Assembly: GCF_020144925.1 (NCBI RefSeq)
Contig: NZ_NSLC01000002.1
Span: forward strand, 1 to 64,000
Direction of reading: 5' to 3'
Length of the DNA stretch: 64,000 nucleotides
From: Afifella sp. IM 167
GTDB taxonomy: Bacteria; Pseudomonadota; Alphaproteobacteria; Rhizobiales; Afifellaceae
A model generated the notes under the pieces. It had not been told where the DNA came from. It ran no database searches and saw only the letters and a program-made list of their open reading frames with translations. The position numbers and the translations under genes are program-made. Positions 1 to 12,211 of the stretch are shown piece by piece; positions within the stretch are counted from its first letter, which is position 1; every line of letters starts with the position of its first letter.

Positions 1-1
1 T

Positions 2-361
2 GGTGGCGGCTACGGCGGTGGCGCCGGCGGCGGCGGTTATCGTGGCGGCGGCGGTGCCGGCGGGCGCTTCGGCGGTGCCGGCGGCGGCGCTGGCGGACGG
101 CCTTCCTTCCAGGACCGGGCTCCGGCCGAGGTCGGCCCGCGCCAGAACGGCACCCTGAAGTTCTTCAACGCGGATCGGGGCTTCGGCTTCATCTCGCCGG
201 AGGATGGCAGCAAGGACGTGTTCGTGCACATCTCGGCGATCGAACGCTCCGGCCTGCCGCAGCTTGCCGAAGGCACGCGCATCTCCTTCGAGACGCAGCA
301 GGACCGGCGTGGGCGCGGCCCCCAGGCGGTCAACCTGCAGCTTCTCGAAGAAGAGGGCTGA
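2..361 (+). CDS. cold-shock domain protein, 5' end cut off by the window
   Basis: The reading frame is open from the left edge to the TGA at 359-361, so the start is outside the window. The visible 119 residues begin with about 33 residues of Gly-rich sequence (GGGYGGGAGG-like, with Arg), followed by one cold-shock domain. That domain shows NGTLKFF, the RNP1-like GFGFI and the RNP2-like VFVHI, and ends QAVNLQLLEEEG. The family binds single-stranded RNA or DNA as an OB-fold and acts as an RNA chaperone. The Gly/Arg-rich N-terminal extension resembles the longer alphaproteobacterial CSD proteins rather than the 70-residue CspA type. A strong terminator follows within 35 bp, so this is the last gene of its transcript. 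Confidence 0.9.
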   Translation, partial: GGGYGGGAGGGGYRGGGGAGGRFGGAGGGAGGRPSFQDRAPAEVGPRQNGTLKFFNADRGFGFISPEDGSKDVFVHISAIERSGLPQLAEGTRISFETQQDRRGRGPQAVNLQLLEEEG

Positions 362-391
362 GCACGCCTCTGCAAGAAGTGGTTTGAAACG

Positions 392-426
392 GAAACGGCC
401 CGCCTTGAGCGGGCCGTTTCTTTTTT
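392..426 (+). terminator. intrinsic terminator of the cold-shock gene
   Basis: A perfect 12-bp stem (392-403 with 409-420) with loop CTTGA is followed by a T run to 426. It lies 30 bp after the cold-shock stop codon. The aatA gene converges from the right and may share it. Confidence 0.93.
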
Positions 427-478
427 GGCTCGGAGAGATCCGCCGGCGCCGGCCTTGCCGGCTGGCGCCTTGCGGCGG

Positions 479-1792
<1,314 letters not shown>

Positions 1793-1883
1793 TCAGGCTC
1801 CCTGAAGCAAGGCTTCAGCCAAATTCGCTTCGTGTCGGAACGGGCTTCGGCGAAGCTCGCGCCCCACCTCGGAGACGACCGCC

Positions 1884-2501
1884 ATGCTCACCCTTTATTC
1901 GATGCAGACCTCCGGCAATTCCTACAAGCCGCGCCTGCTTTTCGCCCATCTTCGCCTGCCCTTCCGCATCGTCGACGTCGACACGATGAACGGCGAGACG
2001 CGCACCGGCGAGTATCTTGCCCTCAACCCGATCGGCAAGGCGCCGATGGTGCTGTTCGAGGACGGGCGCCGGCTGGCCGAATCCAACGCCATCCTCCTGC
2101 ACTTCGCCGAGGGTTCGCGCTTCCTGCCCGGCGATCCGTTCGATCGCGCCAAGTGCTATGAATGGCTCTTCTTCGAGCAGTACTGCCATGAGCCGTCGCT
2201 GGCGGTGCGCCGGTCGCTGCGCCTTTATCCGCAGCGCCGGCACCTGGCGACGCCGGAGCGCATGGAAGAGCTGCTGAAAGGCGGCAACGAGGCGCTGGCC
2301 GTCATGGAAGGCCGCCTGTCGGGGCATGACTGGCTCGCCGGCGAGGCGTTCTCCGTCGCCGATATCTCGCTCTACGCCTACACGCACGATGCCGAGGAGA
2401 ACGGCGGCTACGATATGAGCCTCTTTCCGGGCGTCGCGGCCTGGCTGGAGCGCGTGGCCGCCGAGCCGGGCCATGTGCCGGTCGACTGGCGGCCGCGGTG
2501 A
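1884..2501 (+). CDS. glutathione S-transferase family protein
   Basis: 205 residues with the two-part GST layout: a thioredoxin-like N-terminal half (about 1-78) and an all-helical C-terminal half. The N-terminal half has LNPIGKAPMV, containing the cis-Pro before the substrate strand, and the glutathione-binding ESNAILLHFAE. The C-terminal half has WLAGEAFSVADISLYAY, the conserved N-capping box of the family. Such proteins conjugate or reduce substrates with glutathione in the cytoplasm; the real substrate is not readable from sequence. It stands alone, with about 200 bp of intergenic DNA upstream. The start is the first ATG of the frame in good family register (MLTLYSMQTSGNSYK). Confidence 0.88.
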   Translation: MLTLYSMQTSGNSYKPRLLFAHLRLPFRIVDVDTMNGETRTGEYLALNPIGKAPMVLFEDGRRLAESNAILLHFAEGSRFLPGDPFDRAKCYEWLFFEQYCHEPSLAVRRSLRLYPQRRHLATPERMEELLKGGNEALAVMEGRLSGHDWLAGEAFSVADISLYAYTHDAEENGGYDMSLFPGVAAWLERVAAEPGHVPVDWRPR

Positions 2502-2594
2502 GCTGAGAACCTTACGGAGATTTCACGCCACGAAGCGCCACCCGGGCGTATAGTCCCCGGCGAGTGGGGCTGTATCGATCCTTAGGAGTTCAAG

Positions 2595-3143
2595 ATGCGC
2601 ACTCTATTGGCCGCGGGAACGGCTCTGGCGATCTGCCTTGCCCCGGCAGCCTTCGCCCAGACCGATACCACCCCGCAGGACGAGAACGCCGAGATGGGCC
2701 CGTCCAGCGATGGCGGCGACGACGTGGCGAGCCCGGACACCGACACCGACGATGACACCATGCCGATGCAGCAGGCCGGCCCCGGACAGGGCTGGGGTCC
2801 TGGCAGCTGTCCCGCCTGGGGACAGGGTCCGGCAGGCCGGAACAACTGGCAGCCCGGCGCGATGCGCGGTCCCTGTGGTCCCGGTATGCGTGGCCAGGGC
2901 ATGGGTCCCGGAATGCGCGGACAGGGCATGGGCCCCGGCCGGGCGATGATGGGCCCGCGCGGCGGTCCGGGCTGGCACCACAAGGGTCGGCACGGCATGG
3001 GCACCAGCTTCGTCATGCGCAAGAAGGACGCCATGATTCGCGTCGACTGCTCGCCGCGCGAGACGGCCGAGGCCTGCGTCGATGCCGCGATCCGGCTGAT
3101 CGAGGCGACGCGCGACGCCGCTCCCCCGGCGCCCGGCAACTAG
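2595..3143 (+). CDS. secreted Gly/Met/Pro-rich protein of unknown function
   Basis: 182 residues with a clear Sec signal peptide (MRTLLAAGTALAICLAPAAFA, cleavage expected after AFA at about residue 21). It continues with an acidic Asp/Thr-rich stretch (about 22-60) and a Gly/Met/Pro-rich middle with two copies of GMRGQGMGP. A His-rich patch (WHHKGRHG) and a short conserved-looking C-terminal block with two Cys (VDCSPRETAEACVDAAIRLI) follow. A good ribosome site (TTAGGAG) lies just before the ATG. I do not recognise a named family. The Met/His-rich middle is reminiscent of periplasmic metal-interacting proteins, which is only a guess. It is monocistronic, with a possible weak terminator after it. 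Confidence 0.75.
   Translation: MRTLLAAGTALAICLAPAAFAQTDTTPQDENAEMGPSSDGGDDVASPDTDTDDDTMPMQQAGPGQGWGPGSCPAWGQGPAGRNNWQPGAMRGPCGPGMRGQGMGPGMRGQGMGPGRAMMGPRGGPGWHHKGRHGMGTSFVMRKKDAMIRVDCSPRETAEACVDAAIRLIEATRDAAPPAPGN
2881..2940 (+). repeat. short tandem repeat inside the secreted protein gene
   Basis: Two near-identical units encode GMRGQGMGPG back to back; they differ at a few third positions. The repeat is in frame and accounts for the Gly/Met-rich core of the protein. Confidence 0.7.
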
Positions 3144-3176
3144 AGTTTATTCAGCCAGACAGACCCCCTGACCAAC

Positions 3177-3200
3177 GGCCTCGCGCTTCGGCGCGGGGCC
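3177..3200 (+). terminator. possible weak terminator
   Basis: A GC-rich hairpin (3177-3186 with 3191-3200) has a stable TTCG tetraloop and is followed by a broken T-rich stretch (GATTTCGTTTCG). It lies between the secreted protein gene and the convergent GST gene and could serve either strand. Confidence 0.45.
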
Positions 3201-3223
3201 GATTTCGTTTCGGCCGCAAAGCC

Positions 3224-3853
3224 TCAGGGCAGGGGGATCTCGCCGACATCCTTCGGCACGTGATAGCCCTTCTGCACGGCCGGCCGCTCCGCGATCCTCA
3301 GATACCAGTCGTGCACATGCGGGAAGTCGGAGAGCTCGATTCCCTGCCATTCGAAGCGCGAGGCCCAGGGCCAGGTCGCCATGTCGGCGATCGAGTACTC
3401 GCCGGCGAGGTAGTCGTGCTCGGAAAGCTGGGTGTCGAGCACCTTGTAGAGGCGGGCCGCCTCCTTGGCGTAGCGCTCCTCCGCATAGGCCGCCTTGCCG
3501 GGATTGAACTTCAGGAAATGGTGGGCCTGGCCCAGCATCGGTCCGAAGCCGCCCATCTGCCACATCAGCCATTCCATGGCGCGCCAGCGTCCGGCGCCGT
3601 CCTTCGGCAGGAACTTGCCGGTCTTCTCGGCGAGGTAGAGGAGGATTGCGCCCGATTCCATCAGCGCCTGGCCGCCCTCGTGGTCGACGATCGCCGGAAT
3701 CTTGTTGTTCGGGCTGATTTTCAGGAACTGCGGCCGGAACTGCTCGTCCGCCATGATGTCGATCGGATGGACCTCGTAGGAAAGCCCCATCTCTTCGAGC
3801 GCAATGGAAACCTTACGCCCGTTGGGCGTCGTCCAGGTGTAGAGATCGATCAT
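3224..3853 (-). CDS. glutathione S-transferase, Ure2p/YfcG-like
   Basis: 209 residues. The N-terminal motif YTWTTPNGRKVSIALEE and the block ISPNNKIPAIVD, followed by ESGAILLYLAEKTGKFLP, are the signature of the nu-class/Ure2p-like GSTs (E. coli YfcG and YghU). Members of this class have glutathione-dependent disulfide reductase and peroxidase activity and use Thr/Asn rather than Tyr/Cys near the thiol. The C-terminal half contains the usual LAGEYSIADMATWPW box. The start codon sits only 2 bp from the T-run of the greA terminator, so translation initiation is unusual here (see findings). The exact substrate is unknown. Confidence 0.88.
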   Translation of the reverse strand: MIDLYTWTTPNGRKVSIALEEMGLSYEVHPIDIMADEQFRPQFLKISPNNKIPAIVDHEGGQALMESGAILLYLAEKTGKFLPKDGAGRWRAMEWLMWQMGGFGPMLGQAHHFLKFNPGKAAYAEERYAKEAARLYKVLDTQLSEHDYLAGEYSIADMATWPWASRFEWQGIELSDFPHVHDWYLRIAERPAVQKGYHVPKDVGEIPLP

Positions 3854-3855
3854 TG

Positions 3856-3880
3856 AAAAGCCCGCCTCAGATAGGCGGGC
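3856..3880 (-). terminator. intrinsic terminator of greA
   Basis: Read on the minus strand, an 8-bp GC stem (3873-3880 with 3860-3867) is followed by TTTT (3859-3856). It lies downstream of the greA stop and directly abuts the start codon of the next minus-strand gene. Confidence 0.8.
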
Positions 3881-3946
3881 CAGTTAGCAGGATGGATGCG
3901 TGCCGTGCAAGGTGACGGGGCGCAAGGCGCGCCCCGTACGCATGGC

Positions 3947-4420
3947 TCAGCCGTAGGCGATGTCGAGAATCTCATAGCTGTGGGCGCCGCCGGGCGCCGC
4001 CACTTCGACCGAATCCCCGACGCTCTTGCCGATGAGCGCGCGCGCGATCGGCGAGGAGATCGAAATGCGCCCTTCGCGCACATCGGCTTCCATGTCGCCG
4101 ACGATCTGCCAGCTCTTCTCTTCCTCGGTATCCTCGTCGACGAGCTTCACCTTGGCGCCGAACTTCACGGTCGAGCCGGTCAGCTTGGACACGTCGATGA
4201 CGTCGGCGCGCGAGAGCTTGTCCTCCAGTTCCGCGATGCGGCCCTCGTTGAGGCTCTGTTGCTCCTTGGCGGCGTGGTACTCGGCGTTCTCGGAGAGGTC
4301 GCCGTGGGCACGCGCCTCCGCGATCGCCTGGATGATCCGCGGCCTTTCCTCGGAGGTGAGTCGTTTCAGCTCCGATTCCAGGTGCGCATGACCTGCTGCG
4401 GTCATCGGAATCTTTTCCAT
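3947..4420 (-). CDS. greA: transcription elongation factor GreA
   Basis: 157 residues, the normal GreA length. It has an N-terminal coiled-coil hairpin (about 1-75, with [12 protein letters not shown] at the tip-proximal region) and a C-terminal FKBP-like domain ([10 protein letters not shown] ... [21 protein letters not shown]). GreA enters the RNA polymerase secondary channel and stimulates cleavage of backtracked RNA. I chose the ATG at 4420 ([11 protein letters not shown]) because it matches the family start and has GGAGG five bases upstream; the frame stays open to 4498. It is downstream of carB on the same strand. Confidence 0.95.
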   Translation of the reverse strand: MEKIPMTAAGHAHLESELKRLTSEERPRIIQAIAEARAHGDLSENAEYHAAKEQQSLNEGRIAELEDKLSRADVIDVSKLTGSTVKFGAKVKLVDEDTEEEKSWQIVGDMEADVREGRISISSPIARALIGKSVGDSVEVAAPGGAHSYEILDIAYG

Positions 4421-4534
4421 CATCTCCTCCACGTCGCCCGCCATGCCTTCTCGCCTGTTTGAGGGGCTGGGGGCGCAACAAAAAATCGGGCGCTCCACCC
4501 GGGAAGGGGGAACACCCTCAACACCGTGACTTGT

Positions 4535-7792
<3,258 letters not shown>

Positions 7793-7945
7793 GGGGGCGT
7801 GCTTGCGGGGCGGGCCGCGAGGCCCGGCCGTTTCCGGGGTGGCTGGAAAGTGGCCGCGCTTATAGAGGAATTACGCGCCGAGGCAAAGCCGCTGCGCGTA
7901 TGCGCGGGCCGGCTTTCACCGATATCTGCCGGCCGGGTCCCGGCT

Positions 7946-8245
7946 TCAGCTCGCCTCGACGAGGACGGGCCTGGTCTCGCCGCCGCTCTCTTCCTCGCCG
8001 CGGGCCTCTCCGTCCTCGAAGATGGTGCTTTCGCCGTCGTAATCGGCGACGCCCATGGCCAGCGCGTAGCAGGCGAGACGCACGGATTTCGGGATTTTCA
8101 CCTTCTTTCCGTCGCGCTCTCCGGTCTCGTAATACTGGATCATGCGCTTCTTCAACCCGAGGCGGTCCGCAGCTTCTTTCTGCTTCATGCCGAGCTGCTT
8201 GCGCCACGCTTTGAACTGTTCAGGGGTCATGGTTTGCGCGCCCAC
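7946..8245 (-). CDS. small HTH (XRE-type) DNA-binding protein
   Basis: 99 residues. The N-terminal half is a helix-turn-helix of the Cro/C1 kind (FKAWRKQLGMKQKEAADRLG, then LKKRMIQYYETGER). The C-terminal tail is acidic (ESTIFEDGEARGEEESGGE) with no recognised domain. The frame starts with GTG at 8245, preceded by AAAAGGGA; an in-frame ATG at 8230 lacks an obvious ribosome site. It is divergent from a promoter with three copies of a GCAC-N3-GTGC palindrome and from a 41-residue ORF. The simplest inference is that it regulates that promoter and perhaps itself. Its ligand, if any, is unknown. Confidence 0.8.
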   Translation of the reverse strand: MGAQTMTPEQFKAWRKQLGMKQKEAADRLGLKKRMIQYYETGERDGKKVKIPKSVRLACYALAMGVADYDGESTIFEDGEARGEEESGGETRPVLVEAS

Positions 8246-8311
8246 GCCTGTCCCTTTTCCGTTGAGAGTAATGTCATTCTAGGCCATGGCCTATATCGAA
8301 TTCGTGAAGGC

Positions 8312-8385
8312 GCACATTGTGCATATGTTGCCTTGACAAAGAGTGCACCCAGTGCGCATATTGATCTGGAAGGCGCAAATAGTGC
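8312..8385. promoter_or_regulatory. three GCAC-N3-GTGC operators over a promoter
   Basis: Three copies of an 11-bp inverted repeat lie at 8312-8322 (GCAC-ATT-GTGC), 8345-8355 (GCAC-CCA-GTGC) and 8375-8385 (GCAA-ATA-GTGC, one mismatch). Their centres are 33 and 30 bp apart, about three helical turns each. A plus-strand sigma-70-like promoter overlaps them: TTGACA at 8333-8338 and CATATT at 8357-8362. The middle operator fills the promoter spacer, which is a typical repressor position. The likely binder is the HTH protein encoded just to the left. Confidence 0.65.
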
Positions 8386-8443
8386 CTCCCTGATTCGGAA
8401 GCAAGGCCAATCAGACTGCAACGCAAGCCAAGGAGGGCTCCAT

Positions 8444-8569
8444 ATGCTGAGTGACATCATGCTCACACGAGCCCGGCTGGGATACGATCGTGTCGATGTG
8501 CATCGCTACGCGACGTTCAGCTGCGGTGTGAGCCGGTTTTTCCGTCGCATGGGCCGCTGGTTCGGCTGA
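8444..8569 (+). CDS. 41-residue Arg-rich micro-protein
   Basis: A short frame, MLSDIMLTRARLGYDRVDVH... ending RFFRRMGRWFG, with a near-perfect ribosome site (AAGGAGG at 8430-8436, 7 bases from the ATG). It sits between a well-formed promoter (TTGACA/CATATT) with three operators and a strong terminator, so a dedicated transcript is likely. The protein is basic, with an amphipathic Arg/aromatic C-terminus. I do not recognise the family. The transcript could alternatively be a regulatory RNA, but the ribosome site argues for translation. Confidence 0.6.
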   Translation: MLSDIMLTRARLGYDRVDVHRYATFSCGVSRFFRRMGRWFG

Positions 8570-8614
8570 GGCGACGTCGGGATCGCGCTGACCGCAAGGT
8601 CGGCGCAAAAAGAT

Positions 8615-8647
8615 AAAGCGCGGCCCTCGGGTCGCGCTTTTCTTTTA
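8615..8647 (+). terminator. intrinsic terminator of the micro-protein transcript
   Basis: An 11-bp stem (8615-8625 with 8630-8640, one G-T pair) has the outer arm AAAGCGCG/CGCGCTTT, and a T-rich tail follows (TTTTCTTTTA). Confidence 0.88.
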
Positions 8648-8760
8648 TGCGGCTGGCCCGCCGTCTCCTCCTTTGTTTTGCCGGCACGGGAACCCGCGAA
8701 GGGGCGCGCGATTTCCCTCCCGCCGGCCCGCTTCAGTTCCGGGCCAGGGGAGGACATGGA

Positions 8761-9627
8761 ATGCGTTGGAAGGGCAGGCGTCAGTCGAGCAACATCGAGG
8801 ATCGGCGCGGGGGAGGCGGCGGCTCCGTCATGATCGGCCGCGCCGGTGGCGGCGGCATCGGCGTCATCATCATCGGCCTGGTCCTTTGGCTCGTCTTCGG
8901 CATCAACCCGATGGCGCTCCTCGGTGAGGGCCAGATGACGAGCCCGAGCCAGCAGGGCGCGCCGTCCGGCGGCGGGGTTCAGAGCACGACGAGCGAGACG
9001 GACGATTTCGTCGCCACCGTTCTGGCCGATACCGAGGATGTCTGGGGAACGGTCTTCAGCGAGGCCGGCGCCGATTATCCCGAGCCCAAGCTCGTCCTCT
9101 TCGATGGCCAGGTGCGCTCGGCCTGCGGCTTTGCCAGCGCCGCCTCCGGGCCGTTCTACTGCCCGGGCGACCAGCGCGTTTACATCGATCTTTCGTTTTT
9201 CCAGGAGCTCCGCCGCCGTTTCGACGCGCCGGGGGATTTCGCCCAGGCCTATGTGATCGCCCACGAGGTCGGCCATCACGTCCAGAACGTCGTCGGCACG
9301 CTTCCCAAGGTCAACGAGATGCGCCAGCGCCTCGATGAGCGCCGCGCCAACGCCCTGTCCGTGCGGGTCGAGCTGCAGGCCGATTGCTATGCCGGCATCT
9401 GGGCGAGCCGCACGGCGCAGAAGGGTCTTCTGGAGGAGGGCGATATCGACGAGGCGCTCAACGCCGCCTCACAGCTCGGCGACGATATGATACAAAAGCG
9501 TACCCAGGGTTATGTCGTGCCCGAGGCCTTCAACCACGGCAGCGCCGAGGACAGGGCCACCTGGTTCCGGCGCGGCTACGACAAGGGAAAGCTCGATGCC
9601 TGCGATACCTTCAGCGGCTCGATCTGA
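8761..9627 (+). CDS. putative neutral zinc metallopeptidase (YpfJ family)
   Basis: 288 residues. The cytoplasmic N-terminus is Gly/Arg-rich (MRWKGRRQSSNIEDRRG), then one transmembrane segment (about residues 25-52, IGVIIIGLVLWLVFGI), then the catalytic domain. The zincin motif HEVGHH lies at residues 168-173, with a downstream RVELQADCYAGIWA that supplies the third ligand region. This matches the Pfam family 'putative neutral zinc metallopeptidase' (PF04228), whose substrates are not established. The ATG at 8761 follows GGGGAGG and gives the family N-terminus; the frame extends upstream to 8647 without support. The next gene starts 10 bp after the stop, so the two are probably cotranscribed. 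Confidence 0.9.
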   Translation: MRWKGRRQSSNIEDRRGGGGGSVMIGRAGGGGIGVIIIGLVLWLVFGINPMALLGEGQMTSPSQQGAPSGGGVQSTTSETDDFVATVLADTEDVWGTVFSEAGADYPEPKLVLFDGQVRSACGFASAASGPFYCPGDQRVYIDLSFFQELRRRFDAPGDFAQAYVIAHEVGHHVQNVVGTLPKVNEMRQRLDERRANALSVRVELQADCYAGIWASRTAQKGLLEEGDIDEALNAASQLGDDMIQKRTQGYVVPEAFNHGSAEDRATWFRRGYDKGKLDACDTFSGSI

Positions 9628-9636
9628 GAACGCGCC

Positions 9637-10167
9637 ATGGCAGTGATCCGGCGCACCAGCGTTGTTGTCATGGCGATCGTCGGCGGTCTTGCGGGCTCGC
9701 AGGCGCCGGAATTCGCCCAGCAATATCGCCAGCGTCTCGGCGGTGCCGTGGAGGAAATGCAGGCGGTGGTCGCCGATTTCGACCAGGATGCGCGCCGCTC
9801 CGGCCTCGATCGCGAGGAGGCGCTCGACATGTATGCGCGCTCGCCCGACACTTTTCTGCACGATCGCGGCAGCTCCATGAGCGCGCTTCTGGCGCGCTTC
9901 AGCGCCCTGGTTCGCCAGAGGGAGGAACTGGAGACGGCGGACCCGGCCCTGCGCCCGGTCGTGGTGCTGCGCCGCCCCGATCCGCGCATCGTCGAAGGCG
10001 CGTGGCGGCAGTTCGAGCTTGGCGTGCCGGTGACGACCGTCGGCGCCATCTGGACGGGCATCGGCGTGCTGGTGCTGGGTTTTCTGACCTGGATCGTGGC
10101 GCGGGTGTTGCGCCTTCTCTTCATCCGGCGCGTGCCGAAGGGCGCGCCGGGCTCGCGGCGCGCCTAG
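9637..10167 (+). CDS. DUF2937 family membrane protein
   Basis: 176 residues. It has an N-terminal hydrophobic segment (VVVMAIVGGLAGSQAPEFAQQY), a predicted helical periplasmic middle (about 30-130), and a C-terminal transmembrane helix (VGAIWTGIGVLVLGFLTWIVARVLRLLF) followed by basic residues. The SQAPEFAQQYRQRLGGA block is the hallmark of DUF2937, a family with no assigned function. It lies 10 bp after the metallopeptidase gene, so a shared transcript is likely. Confidence 0.8.
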   Translation: MAVIRRTSVVVMAIVGGLAGSQAPEFAQQYRQRLGGAVEEMQAVVADFDQDARRSGLDREEALDMYARSPDTFLHDRGSSMSALLARFSALVRQREELETADPALRPVVVLRRPDPRIVEGAWRQFELGVPVTTVGAIWTGIGVLVLGFLTWIVARVLRLLFIRRVPKGAPGSRRA

Positions 10168-10183
10168 TCTGATCGTGCTTGGC

Positions 10184-11419
10184 TCAGGCTGAAGCCTTTT
10201 CTTCCCGCGCCTTCTTGGCCGCGCGCACGCTCTCCACGAAGCGCTGGAACAGGTAGTGGCTGTCCTGCGGGCCGGGCGAGGCCTCCGGGTGGTACTGCAC
10301 GGAGAAGATCGGCCGGTCCTTGACGCGGATGCCGGCATTGGAGCCGTCGAACAGCGAGACATGCGTCTCCTCGACCTCCGCCGGCAGGCTGTCCCGGTCG
10401 ACCGCAAAGCCGTGGTTCATGGAGACGATCTCCACCTTGCCGGTCGTGTGGTCCTTCACCGGGTGGTTCGCGCCATGATGGCCCTGGTGCATCTTCGCCG
10501 TCTTGCCGCCGAGAGCGAGGCCGAGCATCTGGTGGCCGAGGCAGATGCCGAAGGTCGGGGTGCCGGTGTCGATCAGCTTGCGGATGGTGGGCACGGCATA
10601 TTCGCCGGTCGCCGCCGGATCGCCCGGGCCGTTGGAGAGGAAGACGCCGTCGGGTTCAAGCGCCGCGACGTCTTCGGCCGTCGCCGTCGCCGGCAGCACC
10701 GTGACGCGGCAGCCCGCATCGGCGAAGAGCCTCAGGATGTTGCGCTTGATGCCGTAGTCGATGACGACGATGTGGCAGTCGCCGCCTTCCTGCTCTCCAT
10801 AGCCGCCCTCGCGCTGCCAGGTGGTCTGCGACCAGTCGTAGCGCTGCGCCGCCGTGACGCCCGGCACGAGGTCGAGCCCGTCCATGGAGGGAAGGGAAGC
10901 GGCCTCCGCCTTCAGCGCCTCGAAATCGAAATCGCCCTTCGGATCGTGGACGATGACGGCGTTCGCCATGCCATTCTCGCGGATGCGGTTCGTGAGCGCG
11001 CGCGTGTCGACGCCGGCGATGCCGGCGATGCCGCGCTTCTTCAGCCACTCGTCCAGCCGCGCGGCGGCGCGCCAGTTGGAGGCGCCGGTGACGGAAGCCT
11101 TCAGCACGCAGCCGGCGACGCCGGAATTCTGCGCCATGTTCACCGTCTCGATGTCCTCGTCATTGGCGCCGACATTGCCGATATGTGGGAAGGTGAAGGT
11201 GATGATCTGGCCGGAATAGGATGGGTCCGTCAGGATTTCCTGATAGCCGGTCATGGCGGTGTTGAAGCAGACCTCGCCGCCCGATTTGCCGATGGCGCCG
11301 AGCCCCTCGCCGGTGATCACCGTTCCGTCGGCGAGCACGAGGCAGGCGCTTGGCCTTTCGGCTTCCCAGCCGGCGGAAGCCGTCCAGCCAGAGGGGTTCT
11401 TCTGCGAGATGTCGGCCAT
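10184..11419 (-). CDS. carA: carbamoyl-phosphate synthase small subunit (glutaminase)
   Basis: 411 residues, slightly longer than E. coli CarA (382) because of an N-terminal extension (MADISQKNPSGWTASAGWE) common in alphaproteobacteria. The N-terminal half is the CPSase small-chain domain (ADGTVITGEGLGAIG, GEVCFNTAMTGYQEILTDPS). The C-terminal half is a class I glutamine amidotransferase with the nucleophile elbow FGICLGHQMLGLA and the catalytic His/Glu in QYHPEASPGP. It hydrolyses glutamine and channels ammonia to CarB. It is transcribed away from yqeY; the 242-bp divergent gap holds the promoters. Confidence 0.97.
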   Translation of the reverse strand: MADISQKNPSGWTASAGWEAERPSACLVLADGTVITGEGLGAIGKSGGEVCFNTAMTGYQEILTDPSYSGQIITFTFPHIGNVGANDEDIETVNMAQNSGVAGCVLKASVTGASNWRAAARLDEWLKKRGIAGIAGVDTRALTNRIRENGMANAVIVHDPKGDFDFEALKAEAASLPSMDGLDLVPGVTAAQRYDWSQTTWQREGGYGEQEGGDCHIVVIDYGIKRNILRLFADAGCRVTVLPATATAEDVAALEPDGVFLSNGPGDPAATGEYAVPTIRKLIDTGTPTFGICLGHQMLGLALGGKTAKMHQGHHGANHPVKDHTTGKVEIVSMNHGFAVDRDSLPAEVEETHVSLFDGSNAGIRVKDRPIFSVQYHPEASPGPQDSHYLFQRFVESVRAAKKAREEKASA

Positions 11420-11584
11420 GAGGAAAGTCCCGGCGCTTGGGCTGCATGTCGGTCCGGCGATGCCGGCTCTCTTGCGTCCCCCGCGCGATTGCCTATATCG
11501 ACGCGACTGAGGCGCGCATGGGGAAGCGCGCGTTAGGTAGTGGGCGGATCATGTCGCGTCAACGCGAGGAATGGTCGAAGCCGA

Positions 11585-11615
11585 CGGCCGGACACGCGGC
11601 CGGCTCCCTTTTTTT
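11585..11615 (+). terminator. terminator-like hairpin upstream of yqeY
   Basis: An inverted repeat CGGCCG-N6-CGGCCG (11585-11602) is followed by CTCCC and a run of T (to about 11615). It points to the right, but no plus-strand gene lies upstream of it in the carA/yqeY gap. It could end a small RNA or act as a leader attenuator for yqeY. Confidence 0.5.
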
Positions 11616-11661
11616 GCCATCCAGCACAAACGGCGTTCGCGAACGCACCGAAGGGTGATCC

Positions 11662-12126
11662 ATGAGCGATCGAATTCGTGATGAAGTCAATGAAGGCCTC
11701 CGGGAGGCCACCAAGGAGCGCGACCGCGTCCGCATGGCGACGCTGCGCCTCATCAACGCGGCCGTGAAGGACCGCGACATCGAAGCCCGCACCAAGGGCA
11801 AGGACGGCGTCTCCGACGAGGAGATCATGGGCATTCTCGCCAAGATGATCCGCCAGCGCGAGGAATCCTCGCAGATCTACGAGGAGAACGGCCGGCTGGA
11901 GATGGCCGAGCAGGAGCGTCGCGAGATCGAGATCATCCGTGGCTTCATGCCCCGCCAGATGGGCGAGGACGAGATGAAGGTCGCCTGCCGCAAGGTCGTC
12001 GACGATGTCGGCGCGCAGGGATTGCGCGACATGGGCAAGTGCATGGGCACGCTCAAGGAGCGCTATGCCGGCCAGATGGATTTCGGCCGCGCCAGCTCGC
12101 TGGTGAAGGGCATCCTCAACTCCTGA
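11662..12126 (+). CDS. yqeY: GatB/YqeY domain-containing protein
   Basis: 154 residues, the standard length of stand-alone YqeY proteins. All of it is the helical YqeY fold found at the C-terminus of GatB, the tRNA-dependent amidotransferase subunit. Recognisable blocks are REATKERDRVRMATLRLINAAVKD near the N-terminus (read in pieces), then ILAKMIRQREES, and GKCMGTLKERYAGQMDFGRASSLVKGIL at the C-terminus. The stand-alone protein has no firmly established role; tRNA-related binding is assumed from the homology. carA-yqeY-dnaG-rpoD proximity is common in Rhizobiales. Confidence 0.92.
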   Translation: MSDRIRDEVNEGLREATKERDRVRMATLRLINAAVKDRDIEARTKGKDGVSDEEIMGILAKMIRQREESSQIYEENGRLEMAEQERREIEIIRGFMPRQMGEDEMKVACRKVVDDVGAQGLRDMGKCMGTLKERYAGQMDFGRASSLVKGILNS

Positions 12127-12184
12127 CCGGGGCTGCTGACCGTGCCGCGCGCACGGCCTCGTACAAGTGCGAAATTTGGTTTCG

Positions 12185-12211
12185 GGCGGGCGCCGCGGCG
12201 CCCGCCTTTTT
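12185..12211 (+). terminator. intrinsic terminator of yqeY
   Basis: A 9-bp perfect GC stem (12185-12193 with 12198-12206) is followed directly by TTTTT. It lies about 60 bp after the yqeY stop. Confidence 0.88.
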
